From Galbula dea (taxonomy: Eukaryota > Chordata > Aves > Piciformes > Galbulidae): a stretch of DNA of 64,000 bases. The position numbers were made by a program, and so were the translations under genes. This document shows positions 48,655 through 61,591 of the stretch, piece by piece (the first letter of the stretch is position 1; each line of letters starts with the position of its first letter). The DNA lies in the NCBI GenBank assembly GCA_013399015.1, contig VWZX01002149.1, forward strand, positions 7,238,918 through 7,302,917, given 5' to 3'. The notes beneath the pieces are model-generated. The model searched no databases, was not told the DNA's origin, and worked only from the letters and a program-made list of their open reading frames with translations.

Positions 48655-51600
48655 GTGAGTGCTTCCCTGAATTTTTTAATAGAAATTCATCCAAGCAAGC
48701 CCTCCCTCACAGTTTCATCTGCATTTTTGGGGTAGCAGACAGACTCCTCCAGGATATTTTGAGTTACACAGGCAAGTGAGGTGAGTAATCCGGTGGAGTT
48801 CTGGTTTCTACCACCACCCAGACTAATGCCTGTGCTTGAAAAGGTTTTATCATTGCACTTCCAGTGAGGACCACAACACAGCCCAGCCCTGTATGCTGAG
48901 GTATTTAATCAAGAGTCATCTCCTAGACCCTGCTTTGCAGATCTGTCCAAGCAATGCCTCAGGCAATATAAGCATCCACTTGTAGCTTGAGAAATGCTGA
49001 GCACACATATGCTTCTGCTCATTTGCATCCCTTGCTACTTAAAATTCAGCTTTTCCCCAAGCAGTCTGTAAATTTTTTCTCCACTTAACCTTAAATTGCC
49101 TTTCTCCTCTGCTCTTAACTTGAGCTGAAATGAAAAAATAAGCTTGGCTTGTATTGGAGCATCAAGAAATAAAACCAACTTTGGAACAACTGCTAAATGG
49201 CAAAAGTCAGTTTTAGTGGGACTCCTAATGTGCTGTGAATTATACTCCTGCTTAATTGTATTACCTTGCTGAATCATATCTTAAATGAGTGAGAGATACT
49301 CTTCAGTGTTTATTGGCTTGGATAATTAAAGAAAGTAACAAAATGAGGTTTCAGAGCTAATGTAAATGGAAGTGTTCATAATTAAGTATTTCTTTTTTCA
49401 AGTACTTGGCATAGCTATTTGGCACACAGCAAATCTAGGAATAAGTGAATAAAATTCCTCAGTTGCTATCCTCTGCTACAGAAGCCAAATGAGGAAATTC
49501 TTAAGAACGAACCCTACCTCGTTCTGATGCATTTGGAAATATTTTCTGTCAAGCCATTAAGCAGCCTCTTGTGTCTCCTTTGTACTCCCTGGTTTTGGGT
49601 TCCATTTGAAGCTAACGAGTGGGAGCATAAGCTATTTACTTATTTACTTTAAGCTTGGGAAAATGGGACAGACTTTGAAAAGGCTGGTTTCTTCTTGAGA
49701 AGTGGATGAAATTTCATACTGGCTCTTACTCAAACCAGTTCACATATCCCAGAGGCCTTTCCTCTCAATACTCATCTCTCTCCCACTCCCATAATTTGCC
49801 CATTTATGCATCAAATCTGGTATAATAAATCAGACTTCCCAAAAATCTAGAATCCATTTCTACTCCATCACATGTGGGCAACTCCACCGGGGCTGTGAAA
49901 TGGCATTAGGGCAGTGGAGAACTGGCTTTGCAGTAATGGTTTGAATTAAACTGGAATTGAAAATAAAAACCCCTTAACAGAGCTTCTTTTTGCAGTGCTA
50001 ATAAAATCTGCATTCTCTTGGCAGCAGCAACTAAAAACTGCCTGATGCACTGAAAACAGAAATCCTTCCTCTGGCTGGTGTTGCCCCTTTCCTTCCCAGA
50101 ACAGCCAAGAACTACTCCTGGCTGCTGAAGGGGAACACCCATCATGGCCAGGCAGCCCTGCTCCTCCCTCCTGCCCTGCCACTGTCTTGCCTGGTCCTCC
50201 TCACCAGCACAACTCTGGCTGTAAGATGAGTGCCACAGGTACACATGGCTTCCACCTGCTGCTTCAGGCTCTCCAGCTTGTGAGCCCAGCACCTAACCAC
50301 TGTACATTTAGCTAAAGTCAGTTTTTGAAAGTTCTGATAGGGATCCTATCCTACACCCAAAACTGTCTGGGATTACCAAGACAACGGTGCAGTCTCACTT
50401 GACTCTTTGACTCACAGACACTTTGGCTTGCAGAAAACTCTCGCTCCACCTCTCTGCATTAGCTGCTGGGGGAAATCCTGTTCTTGCCTCCACCTGAATT
50501 AACCTCTGGCTGAAAAACCATCAAGGAGAAAGACTCCCCTGCTCCCATTTTACTTGCTTTTTACCCTTGAGAACATAATGAAACACGCTTACTTTCTGCC
50601 TCTCTCGGTTTAGGGTCTCACCAGAGTGATTATTAGCTCAGGGATGCCAATTCATCTGCCTGTGTCCTCAGCTGATGCAAGAAATGTATTCGAACTGAAA
50701 TGAGTGAACGGGGAAAAAAAAGTAACAGTAAAGTTTTGACACTTTCAAGGTTTGTGTTTTGATGTATAGTTTAAACATTTCTGTAAGTTTAGAACAAACT
50801 GCAAACAGGATAAGGTAAGCTCTCTGCTTAACTAAAATTGATGGACTACATTGTTACTGAAGGAGACTTAGACTTGGTTCAGTAGCTTTCCTATATCAGG
50901 TTCTTTTTTTTAATGTTTCTTTGTTGCTACCTGTATTTATCATCCACTCTCTCTATATATATATGTACTTCCACAATCCATCTTTTTACAATGTACCTTC
51001 TACATTGTTTCTAGTGAGATGCTACTGAGGATCCCCATAAAGACTGGCTTTATAAAGCAGCCTAAGGTCTCCCACAGGACCCAAAAAGGAATGATAAGTC
51101 ATCCAAAGGAAATCTTGAACTTGGCAGCAGCATGTCCTGAAAGGAAAAAGTACCTGATAATTTGAAGGGCTTCTCCAAGTTTCCTACAACATGGCATCAG
51201 CAATGAAATGACCTACAGGGAGCTCTTCAGTTCCACAGAAGAATCATTACAGTACTATACTGTTATGGTCTTCCATCTTCCATCAGAAGTAAAGTCAGTA
51301 AATAAACTACAGAAGCCAAGAAATACAGGATTCTTTCAAATTAGTATCCATTCAAGATCAAGGAGAAGAAATATCGCCACAGAGGGATCACCGTCTATTG
51401 TACATTACCTTTACAAAAATGTTATTGGAAAAAGCACAGCTGTTGAAGAGACAATTAAAAACAAAAAGGGGACTCAAGGACTGTTTTATCTGGATTGCTA
51501 TTTCTGGTATTCTGCTGCCAAGTCTGTCATCAGTATCTAGAAACTTTCTAATATTACAGTGATCTAACACCCTCTGCTAAACTTGAACTCTCTTCAGCCT

Positions 51601-52158
51601 GCAAACAATTTTGCTCTCATAAAAGCATTGAAATTTTGAAAAAAATTTCAGTTACTTTTTAAATGCACAAATACACAGAAAAATATTTATAATCTTTGTT
51701 ATTTTTACCCTGCCGCTATAACCGTCATGGGAAAATAAACACAGAAATAAAGACTACTAAGGTCCTGCACATATCTGTGATTTGGGGCAAGCTGATCATG
51801 ACTGACAAATCAGGGGCCTCTTATCATCACTGTGCTTGTATAATCCAGTGCTTTTGATTTCTCATCAGCACAAACCCATACACTCAAACCCACACTATTA
51901 TGACAAAACAAAGTGCTTTCCTTCCATCTCTCATTTTACCAACATGCTTTTTCTAACAGCAGTGTTAATATTCAGTTGCAAATGTCTCAGAATTTGGATG
52001 CAAGGTGGAGATTGTATTCACTGAATAGCAGAAAAGAGCTTACCCAACCTTTTGCTGTTCACGACTGTTCCATCAGGCAATTTCTTCAGTGCTACAATGC
52101 ATGCAATATACCAGTGAGTAAATTAATTCACATCCACCCATGCTTCTCTTGGAAAATT
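48655..52158. other. non-coding stretch, no gene recognised
   Basis: Unique AT-rich sequence with a small TA microsatellite near 50.95 kb. Overlapping minus-strand frames at 49.9-50.3 kb are open, but I see no domain, signal or splice support. Confidence 0.45.
50947..50964 (+). repeat. (CT)n/(TA)n microsatellite
   Basis: CTCTCTCTATATATATATAT-type sequence, a short compound simple repeat. Confidence 0.85.
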
Positions 52159-52345
52159 ACTATGCTTGCTAATAAGCCTTACTGTTAGGAGGCTGTATGA
52201 ATTTTTAAATGGCATCATTTTAAAATGTCTGCTTAGGTTATGCAGCTGTTTAGACATAACTGCATTTGCTACCCACTTCAGGCATGGGAGTTACACCTTA
52301 AACCACATACAAGTAGTTGCTATGATCAATATACATGGTTTTCTG
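52159..52345 (+). repeat. diverged duplicate segment, copy 1
   Basis: Starts ACTATGCTTGCTAATAAGCC and aligns with copy 2 at 53696. The first 50 bp differ at only a few positions, and weaker similarity continues for about 180 bp (AGCTGTTTAGACA against AGCTGTCTGAACA; CCACATAC against TCACATAC). Several indels and stops mark it as old. It is not a known repeat family to me. Confidence 0.65.
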
Positions 52346-52909
52346 CCACACCAACTGGAGACGACATGTTCTGGTCTAGGAAAATACACTCCCTGAGGCC
52401 AGGGTCAGAGAACTGTATCCAGGAGTCTTTACCTGAGCCCAAGAATGCTCTCTCTGAGACACAAATGACACCATCTAAAGAAAAAAAGGAAAGTTGTAGA
52501 TTTTGCTTTGAAAAGGATTCCCCTGATGTTTCACATTCATTTCTCTAAATATGCTCCAGTGTGAATGCAGCTTTCTGGCAAGTCAATGAGAAAAATGGCA
52601 CAGTCATACAGAAAAATGTTTTCCAAAGTTTCCCTCATTGTGTGCAAGAGAATTAATGATGAGTTATCTCTACTGGAAGCATTTCAACATTAACACACTC
52701 TGCTATCAGTCTTGCTGGTGTTGGTTTGTTTTTTGTTTTTTACAGCCACATAACAGTCTGGATCACCATTATATTGATCAATTGCATGCCAAAAAAAAAA
52801 AAAAATCTATTTCTCCAGTGTTATATTGTATGCAGCATAGTGTGAGGTTGATTAACTCACATCTTCCCCTATTTGCTTTGGAAAATTATTACAGCATGTA
52901 CTGAGTTGG

Positions 52910-53196
52910 AAAAGACTCACAAGGATAATTAGGATTAGCTCCTGCCTCTCTGCTTCTCCACATCAGGAAGCTGTAGATTGTGATGAGGTCTCCCCCCTCA
53001 GTCTCCTCTTACCCTCGCTGAACAAACCAAGTGACTTCAGCCTCTCCTCACATGGCTTCCCTCCCGGATCTTTGTGGCCCACCATCTTTGTGGCCTCCTT
53101 CGGACACTCTAGCAGCTTTAGATCCTTTTTATATTATGGCACCCAAACCTGCCCCCAGAGCTCCAGATGAGGCCACATCAGTGCAGAGCAGATGCT
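52910..53196 (-). mobile_element. CR1 LINE fragment, older subfamily
   Basis: Minus-strand CR1 with coding-region blocks in order. From the high-coordinate side these are GATGTGGCCTCATCTGGAGC, GGGCAGGTTTGGGTGCC, AAAAAGGATCTAAAGCTGCT, GGAGGCCACAAAGATGG, CTGAAGTCACTTGGTTTG and GAGGAGACTGAGGGG. A short block like GAGTTGGAAAAGACTCAC sits at the 3' side with material missing in between. It abuts the CpG island region. Confidence 0.9.
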
Positions 53197-53289
53197 AATT
53201 TACACTTCATTAGCACTTAAGATGCACGTTTGCCCAAGAATAATTATTCGCATTGATCAGGACTCCATTTATCAGTCACTTTATCAGCC

Positions 53290-53690
53290 TATTCCCCTCA
53301 GGTCCAAGGCGGGCCTTGACTCCAGCTGCCCCTGATGGAACCTCCTCAGGCCAGGCCCTACCCGACGCCCCTCAACCCTCCTTCCACCTCACTGCTGGAA
53401 ACAACAGCTCTGCGGGAAAGCTCTTCTTCGACTTTCTCCCCCCGCCTTTTCTCTCCCCTCCTTTCCCCGCTCGTTACCGCGCAGGATCCACCGCACCGAC
53501 AGGCAACAGACGGCGCCTCAGGCGCTTCCCGCGCTCCCCCGGCCACGCCTCTTCGCGCGCTCTCCCTTCCCGCGGCCGCTCTCACCTAATGCTCCAGACT
53601 CTGCCCTCACGCGCGCGCCGGCAGAGCTCTCTCCGCCGGTCCTGACCGCCGTGGACTCCCCGACCTCCACCTCTCATCAGGCTAGGCCCG
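53290..53690. promoter_or_regulatory. CpG island, probable promoter
   Basis: About 400 bp are strikingly GC-rich and dense in CpG within an AT-rich window. They include a NotI-type GCGGCCGC (53572-53579), CGCGCGCGCCGG, CTCGTTACCGCGCAG and an SP1-like CCCCGCC. CpG islands of this sort usually mark transcription start regions of vertebrate genes. On the minus strand a near-perfect donor follows GGAGCATTAG (exon end 53586, then GTGAGAG), which suggests a first exon ending there. No comparable plus-strand donor was seen. There is no TATA box, as expected for such promoters. The gene it serves was not identified. Confidence 0.75.
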
Positions 53691-53695
53691 AAGCC

Positions 53696-53870
53696 ACTAT
53701 GCTGGCTAATAAACCTTACAGCTATGAGGCTTTTATGAATTTACAAACCCTGCAGCATTTCAAAGTGGATGCGTGGTTTGCTCTCAGCTGTCTGAACACT
53801 TCTGACTTTAATCACCCTTTCTCCCTGCAAACTCACATACCAGAATATCTTTGCATCAATGAAAAATGTG
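53696..53870 (+). repeat. diverged duplicate segment, copy 2
   Basis: Starts ACTATGCTGGCTAATAAACC at the edge of the CpG island and aligns with copy 1 at 52159, an offset of 1537 bp in the same orientation. This copy stays open in the frame that reads MLANKPYSYEAFMNLQTLQ, whereas copy 1 is interrupted soon after MLANKPYC. Whether the frame is ever translated is unknown. Confidence 0.65.
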
Positions 53871-56800
53871 TGATTGAAAGTGAGGTTCATGCACATTTAT
53901 TCCTTCCATGACTAATTAAAGGGGTTTGGGATTTTTTTTTTTCCCTTTTCTACTTAATGCAGCTATATTTCCAGAGACTAAGAGCTGGGAAGTTTGATGT
54001 TTAACATGCTCTGGATTTTTTATCTGATTTTGAGGTGATCCACCAAAACCCCTTAAAACTTAGTTTTACCAACTGCAAAACAGAAGTAACAATCATCACC
54101 TACCTTAAGGTGTCTTCAGACATTCCAGTGAAAATGCCATCTAAATGCACATAGACAGTGTTCACTGAATCTGTTGTACAGTGTGATCAAGCACTTTCTT
54201 CCAGCTTCCACAGAAGTTCTTGCCGTAAGGAAAGTACAGAATGCACAGCATGTCTCTTAACATGAACATGGAGGTGCTATGTTAACAACCTTGATGCTAG
54301 ACTGCCCAGGGAAGCTGTTCTGGAATATCAATTTTTAAATAAAACATAAATAGCTGAACAAGAAGCAAAGTACTTTTTTCCTATCAGCAATGAAGAATGC
54401 ACTCAATTCTAAAGAATAAATAAGTTAGTGAAGGTAACAGGGCACTTTTTTTTTTTTTTCCTTTCTCAACATCAGATTTCTGTTGCACAACACAAAATAT
54501 TCTTAAAAGAGCCACTTTGAGGAACATCCTTGGTAGCTCTCAAAATCAAGTAATTTTATACACCTGTCAGTGGAAAACCCCACAGACACATGTTAGGAGT
54601 AAGCTTTTCATCTTCGGGAGATGGCTACAATATGGACTTTTATATCATGGTTTTTCAGAAACTACAGAAGGAGATAGCTGTCAAGGCAGAACATTAGCAG
54701 TCACCACAAAAGGCAGCACCAGGCTGATTAGCAGTGGAGAGGAAAGCAGATGCCAGAAACATTCTGTACTGCTGCTAAAGCTGGCAGGAACATTAAAAAA
54801 AAACAAACTAATTTCCTTGATTTTAATCAATTAAATAATTATAGTATTTTGGGTTATTTCCTTCTTTCTGTAAGGAATTAAAAGAGGAGTTTGAAAAAAA
54901 TAGAAGAAAGGAATAAAATCTCTATTTTCTTGAATCGGGAGACATGCTTTCTTGGTGGCCCATAACTTCAAAAAAGGAGAGAAAAACAGAACTTCTACCA
55001 ATAAAATTATTTTTTCTTCACTGTTGCACACTTTGACAAAACATTTTAAACCATTCTAAGTGATTACAAACCACAGTCACAGGAAGGAGGCAAAGCTCCA
55101 AACATGCTTTGCACCTCTATATTCCAGTGCATACAAAAATCATACAACACCTCTCAATATATTTTCTGAATACATGGCAACAATACATCTAACCATGGTT
55201 CCATGTTGGCTCTTTCTTCCTGTACTCAGAGGTAGAAGACTTACAAAGTGGTGTCTTTCATCTTTTGAAGTTTGTAGGAGACTTTTTTTCTTTAAGTACA
55301 CACATTACTAGATTTGGAGAGGGTAATGTCAACAAACTGTGCCCAGCAGCTGAAACACAGAGCAGAGAAACCAGTTCCTGTTGGGGTTGAGTCTACAGCT
55401 TCAGATTAGTCACCAGAAAAGCTCAGCCCTCAGACAGAGGTGCTTTGTTCTCATCACAGAAAACCCCTTCACACCCTGAGAAGCTAACACTCACAGTGGC
55501 CTCAACGCAGAGTTTTTACAGTATTGTTTATGGCTTTTTTTAAGGCTGGGAAATTCACAATGACTTGAAGTGCTATGAAGCAGCATTCTTCTCTCAGTGT
55601 TGAACTGTGTTATGTTCAGTGTTCAGAAGTGGTCCAGGCTGCCATGATTTACAGAAGAACACAACACAACTTTATTTACAACAAAAATGGTCCCTTGCAA
55701 AGCCATTTATATTCATATAAAACAGATTAACTCCTCACACTAGGGGTTGCCCTGAACGTTTACTGATCTCTGTCTAAAAATCAGTTCCTTCCTGTGATAA
55801 AAATATAAAGTAAAAGTTACCAAGACTTCAAAACTTAGAAAGAAACAGATAGCAGATTGCTTGCTGCGTCAAAAGCTCTGTTGCAGATGTCAATCTCAGA
55901 AAGAGACCAAGTTTCTACCGTGCAGGCAGCATCACCAGTGGGCCACATAGTCAGGTTTTCACCAGGCCGCTGAGAGTTAAAGCAGCAAGTGTAGCAGGAA
56001 AGCAAGATGGTGACAACATCTAATGCAGCCAGAGTTACTTCAGTTACTTACCCCAAAACAGAGAGAAGCTGCGATCAGATTTCCACAGCCTAGAGAAATA
56101 GCCTTCAGGGCATCACTTCAGTCTTCCAGTGTATCCTCAGGGTGTCTTGTTACTCTTACCTACATTTCTTTGGCTTGGAAAAGTCAGCATAAAATAGAAG
56201 GATTTCCATCAAAAAAGGAAACGTCTTCATTTATACCCCACAAAATTTATACCCTTTGAGGGAAGGTACACTAGAGTCAAAGTTCACATTCCTACTCAGG
56301 CAGATCAGTGTCCAGTGACAAGCTGGTATTGCTGCCCTCAGCTCTGCAATCAAATCTCTCCTCTTTCTGCTTTAAGCTGCTGCATTTTGCATTAACTGGT
56401 TTTCCATTAGTGCAAGAGCTTATCACATCAGCTTAACAACAGTACAGTGGGTGAAAATTATCCCTTTCACTGTAAGAAAAAAAGACATTCAATTTAATTA
56501 AAGATGCAGAACAGAAAATTGGTATCACTATTTGGAAATATCCACCATGAGAAACAATTTAATTTACTGCTTTAAATGTGAGTGAAACTGAAGGCTCTGA
56601 CTTGAAAAAAAAAACGTTTATGTATTCTTCATGCTACACAAACGTGGCTGTATTTGCTTTACCTGACACTTCCAGAAACACAAGGATGACATTTTCTGCA
56701 TCAGCCAGAAAGACATCATCCTCCTACCATTCTGACTGTGTCTTCAACCCTGCAGATGATTAATCTGTGGCTAGGACTCTGTCCTGATCAAGCAGTTAAC

Positions 56801-59800
56801 TTGACCAAACTTACTACCTAGGAAGGTAAGTCCATTTGGACAGTCCAGTCTCTTACACACGGAATGTCTGTTCTCCAGCTTCTTGCCTCATTTGAAGTCC
56901 AACCTGAACACCAGATAAACCTGAACTTTCAGAGCCAGGAAGAAGCAATTAAAGGATGTATCCAGCACAAGAATATTTCCAGAGGAAAAAAAGAGGGCTC
57001 TGTAGAAATTGTTCACCTCTTGCCCAATAATAAAAATTTAATGGCAGTTATCTTATGTGCTGCCAGACTGATCCCCATACGGATCACCTGCTGGCTTGAA
57101 ATTCAAGACATTTAGATTCACAATGCATAGGCCAAAGTGCTAGATTTTTATAAGGGTTATCTAGTAGTGCAATATACAGCATGCCTACTTTTTGGGGAGG
57201 TAGAAAAGTTTTGGAAACCAAAAGCCCCTTCTGATACAGGATAGGATCAAATTCTATCACCAGAGAGCACAGTTGGCAAGATTTGTGTGTTGCCCTATGA
57301 GAGAGGCAGATCTCAACGGCTGCTACAAGCCATCCTCTCTGTAACAGTAGGACACAAAACAGAGTTGGGTGTCCCCAGAACAGCATCAATGCAAGATCAG
57401 AGGATGCCAGTAAACGCACTGCTCCTGCAGAGTCCAATTCAAAGGGCCTGCCAGGGACAGATGGTGTGTAGGAAGCAACGCCTGCAGCAAAGAGGCTTCA
57501 AAGCAGAGCACCTTAGCTCCGATGCAATAGGGTAATTTTGTACTTTCCCATATGGTCAGGCAGCTCTCCTGGCCAGCAGGAGAGACATGGAACAGAAACA
57601 TCTTCCTTTTAAAGGACAACTCCTGGCTCTGCAGAGGTCTGTAACTTTTGGCAGGCTTCTGATGGGCTGTGCAAAGGGAAAAGGAACCTCTTTTCTTCCT
57701 CTCTCACACCGTAGCCATGCAAAGCCCAGCCATAATGTAGCTCTTAATAAAGAAGCACAGATGTGCCCTGTAGGCACTTAAAAGACTAAAACAAGAAAAA
57801 AAAAGTTCCTCTGTGTTTCATAAATCGATATACAAGCATAATGCAACATACTATCCTAGATAGAAAATGAAATATCTTAAGAAGTATTGAATCCTTTGTG
57901 AATTTTCTCAGTGGATCGGCATGAAGTTATTCAGCCCAGATGTTTCCATAACTCTGATGTATTAGGAGATGCACAGCATTGTGGCCAAGTGTTAACACAG
58001 TGAACTATAATGTAAAACATGTAAAGACACTGGTTTCCAAAGTTATTAGAAGTTTTCACTCTAACCATTCTGCTTCCTTATGCAGCTATATTTTCTTTAC
58101 AATATGCACTTACATTCTAGAGCATGTGGAAGAAGAACAAAAAGACCTCCCTTCTCCCCCATGAAAACCTAATTCTGTACATTCTCTGGAAGAACACAAG
58201 GGCCAACTAACAACTGACAGAGTCTTTCAGAAATGGAAATCTCATCTCTGAACAGCAAGGTACAGCAAATCTTGTACTACAGGCAAATGCAAGGCCAACA
58301 AGGCACAGCTGGGTACCACATGGGAAGGTGAAGAAGTGACGGTGAGATTTGTGATGACAATTTGGTGTCCAAAAGACAGAGTATTCTCACTGAATGGTTC
58401 TTGTTTACATCTGTAATGGATTTAAGGATTTGTAGAAGTAATTTTAAAGATATCTAAGCAAGTGTAATATCTATGATGGAATGGCCTAACTGAGGGAAGA
58501 AGCAATAGTGGGAATATAAAGGTGCTTAGATGGATGCAAGATACGAGTGCAAAGAAATTAAGTGGCACTCTATAGAAGAATAATGCAATGGGATACCTTC
58601 CAAGGAGAGTCCATTTGGAAAAATCTCTGTTGCTGTAATTAATTACTCAGAAGAGCTAATTTCTGCATTATCTATCTGCCAGGATGTGAGCTGAGAGTTT
58701 TGTGATTCTTCAAGAGCTTTTTAGTTAAAAGGACAAAACACGATCCCAAATTAATAAAAATGAACAAATAAAAAAACCCCACAGCTTTGAGCTTGCAGTC
58801 ACAACTGCATAAAGAAAACCAGCACTGAGAGGTGGAACTACTACCATTGTGGGTTTCAATTGAATTTTTTTCTTGAAACAAAAAATGCTGATACGTCAGT
58901 TAGGTCTGGAGTTTCTCATGCTTTTTTAAAGCAAATGAACGTTACTTGAGTTTCAACCATAGAGTGTACCAGTGCAACCTACCAAGGAATATTACACTGA
59001 CCACTAACACATTGATTATCCTCTATAGTAAAGTAGGCCAAGGAGGCTTTATTTCACTTCTGCAAGTTAAATGTTTGGTAACCAAATTTCTTGTATGCCA
59101 CCTGCCAACTATTCTGCTTTTTCCCCGAACATGTCATGGTTATACAACAACTTGTCATTAGACTGTATTTCCAGCAAATCCACTTCCATTCACACTTCCA
59201 GGTGTTACCCTTCATTTAAAAATATTATGGGACTTCCAGTTAGTTAGATGAGAAATTTGTATTTCAAAAAAATAGTTTGGAAAGCCATAGGAGGTGGCAG
59301 AACTTGTTCTCCTATGTTACAGAACTTAATCCCAAACCTTTCACTATTCACAGATAATTTACACCATTCTGTTCTTTTTAAGTTGGATACAGTCCTTGAT
59401 AGCTGTTGGACAAAGGCTGATGACATCTGTAACTGCTAGGTAACTCTCTTCTCTTTAGCAGCCAGAGAATCATAATGCATTTATGAAAAAGTCAAACATC
59501 CAGCATGTACCAGATAGTCTACACTGTATCTAAATCAGTGCTCTACAATTTAAAAGGTAATTCTTCTATCATCCATTTTATCTTTATCTATTTGCCAGAA
59601 AAAAGGTCAAATAAAGCAACAGTCACGTAATGTTTCTTTAAACAATAATGCAGAATGAGAAAGTACTAGTCATCAAAATGCATGTTTGCCTTGGGTTTAC
59701 TCACTTCCTTCTCCATCGCTGCTTCTCCTGTATGAGCAAGTCCCTAAATGACTGATTTAGAAACAGAACAGCTCCATAGGAAAGAATGCCAAAAACCATG

Positions 59801-60443
59801 GCCAGAAGCAGACTTCTGTTGAGAACTCAGTATAAATGTGCAGAAAACATAGGTTAACTACTCCACCTGCAAAGGCTACCTAATCTTAGTTCTGAAAATC
59901 CTGCCCATGCTGCTTCAATGTGAGTAGTTGCTGTTCTTAAAATTTAACCGAAATGAGTCCATCTCATTCCCCAAAGCACAATTCCTGCAATTTAACCACT
60001 AATAACTAAATCCATTATCCAGCAGCATCTAAACATTTCATGTGGAAATTCCATGTATCTTTGTTGGTAAACAAACCCATTTTTTCTCTCCATTTCAAAT
60101 ACAATCCTGAATAGTGAAATAATAGCTTTAAAATTGTAACCATTACTCACTGAGACTCTGCAAATGCTGGTGGCTCAATTCTCTTTTTCCACAGAACTAC
60201 TAAATGGATGACTGTCTTTATCTGAATAAGAGACAGTAAGGACCTCATTAGCAATTATCACTTGTATTATATAGTTTCTACCATATATTTTGCAGAATTA
60301 CTCCTTTCCTGTATAATTTTCACTGATGTTTATCTAGCTCCCAAATGGCTCACAGAGTTCCCTTTGCTTACCCTAGCTTCAGTTTCTTCCAAAATCTAAT
60401 TATTCCAGTAAAATTATTTTCCTGATCTATAGCCCAAACTTTT

Positions 60444-60461
60444 TTATTATTATTATTATTT
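60444..60461 (+). repeat. (TTA)n microsatellite
   Basis: About five TTA/ATT units. Confidence 0.85.
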
Positions 60462-61018
60462 TTATTTGCATGTAAAATATGAGGCCAGAAGAAATACTGC
60501 AGTTTGGAGTACATATAGTGACACACAGAGACATAGCAAAATGTCTGCAGAGGAGAAAGAAACATCTCCAAATAGCTGAGCTCAGAGAAGCTAATTCGCT
60601 AATATTTCAAGAATGTGCAAACAAAAAGCACTGGAAAATAAATAAATCACTAAACGTAATGCACTCGGCTACTGCTCTGTCCATTCTTGGTACCAAGACC
60701 TTCTTTATCAAAATTCTCTTGAAACAAAGTAACAGAATAGTGTGGCTCAAACTTATTTACCTATGAAGCCAACATTATCTGTAGGTGGCCTAAAAGCTCC
60801 TGTTCTGGTAATCAGCAAGCCTGCAGATTGGCTAGTCCATAATTTACTATATTTCTTTTCACTATAGTGTATCTCTGGGTTGGGTGCAGTGTTTCTTGAA
60901 ATAAAATTTATCTTGACTGTACTTGGTTTTAAGAGCAGGAATTTACTGCTGAGTTGCTGTAAAATTTGCTTTACAATACTTCTTGCTTTGCAAGTGAGAG
61001 ATACAGAGAAAGAGAGAT

Positions 61019-61042
61019 TGAGAGAGAGAGAGAGAGAGAGAG
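61019..61042 (+). repeat. (GA)n microsatellite
   Basis: About twelve GA units within a longer purine-rich stretch (about 60997-61070). Confidence 0.92.
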
Positions 61043-61591
61043 GGAAGGAGAGAAGAGGAGGGGGAGATGAGTTGTAGTGTTGTCTGGCCACAACATAAAA
61101 GCCTTCCTTGTCACATGTGCTGTCATGGCTAGCAGGCAGTGCAGATAAATACGACTCTGAAGATCTGTCCACGCAATACAGATTGTGGTGTGAAAGCACC
61201 TGCAGCTTTTCTAGGAGAACCTACATTAAGTTAGAATATGAGGGTTTTGTCATGATTATGTACCTAATTCTAGGGTTGCAACAATGTTCTAGGTCTGTAC
61301 GATGGTCCTGCTCTTATTCTGGTACAATTATTGCCATGCTCTTTCACCACGCCCTGCCAGAGCAGGCAGATACAGACTCTCTGCTATGCCATTAACTCGT
61401 TCAGCACACTGGAGTCCAAGATGCCTGCTTACATAAAATGATTTAATGGTACTCTGTTATGCTGAAATGTGCAACAGCAAAACTGGAATGCAATGGGTTC
61501 TCAGAAATGGAAACTGCAAAAGGTGAAACGCATCATGCTTTGGCTTCCTCTGCTAGAGAACTGAAAACATTCCAACCCTGAAGAATGTACA

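Larger units (their letters stand above)
53871..61556. other. non-coding stretch, no gene recognised
   Basis: AT-rich sequence with simple repeats at 60.44 and 61.02 kb and T or A runs near 53.93, 54.45 and 54.79 kb. One plus-strand splice-bounded interval at 56756-56825 is described under findings. Overlapping frames at 57.0-57.8 kb are open in several phases and not convincing. Confidence 0.45.

Noticed and set aside
49906..50292. Minus-strand ORF of 128 codons
   Set aside because: Two frames are open over the same DNA, the composition is unremarkable, and no domain or splice signal supports it.
50250..50300. MIR-like SINE head on the minus strand
   Set aside because: A stretch reading CAGTGGTTAGGTGCTGGGCT looks like a MIR 5' end, but the downstream core could not be followed.
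53358..53585. Minus-strand GC-rich ORF in the CpG island
   Set aside because: It starts at GTG, exactly at the splice donor, and is rich in A, R, G and E as expected from translating CpG-rich promoter DNA.
57084..57777. Several overlapping ORFs on both strands
   Set aside because: Multiple frames are open at once, which points to base composition rather than coding.
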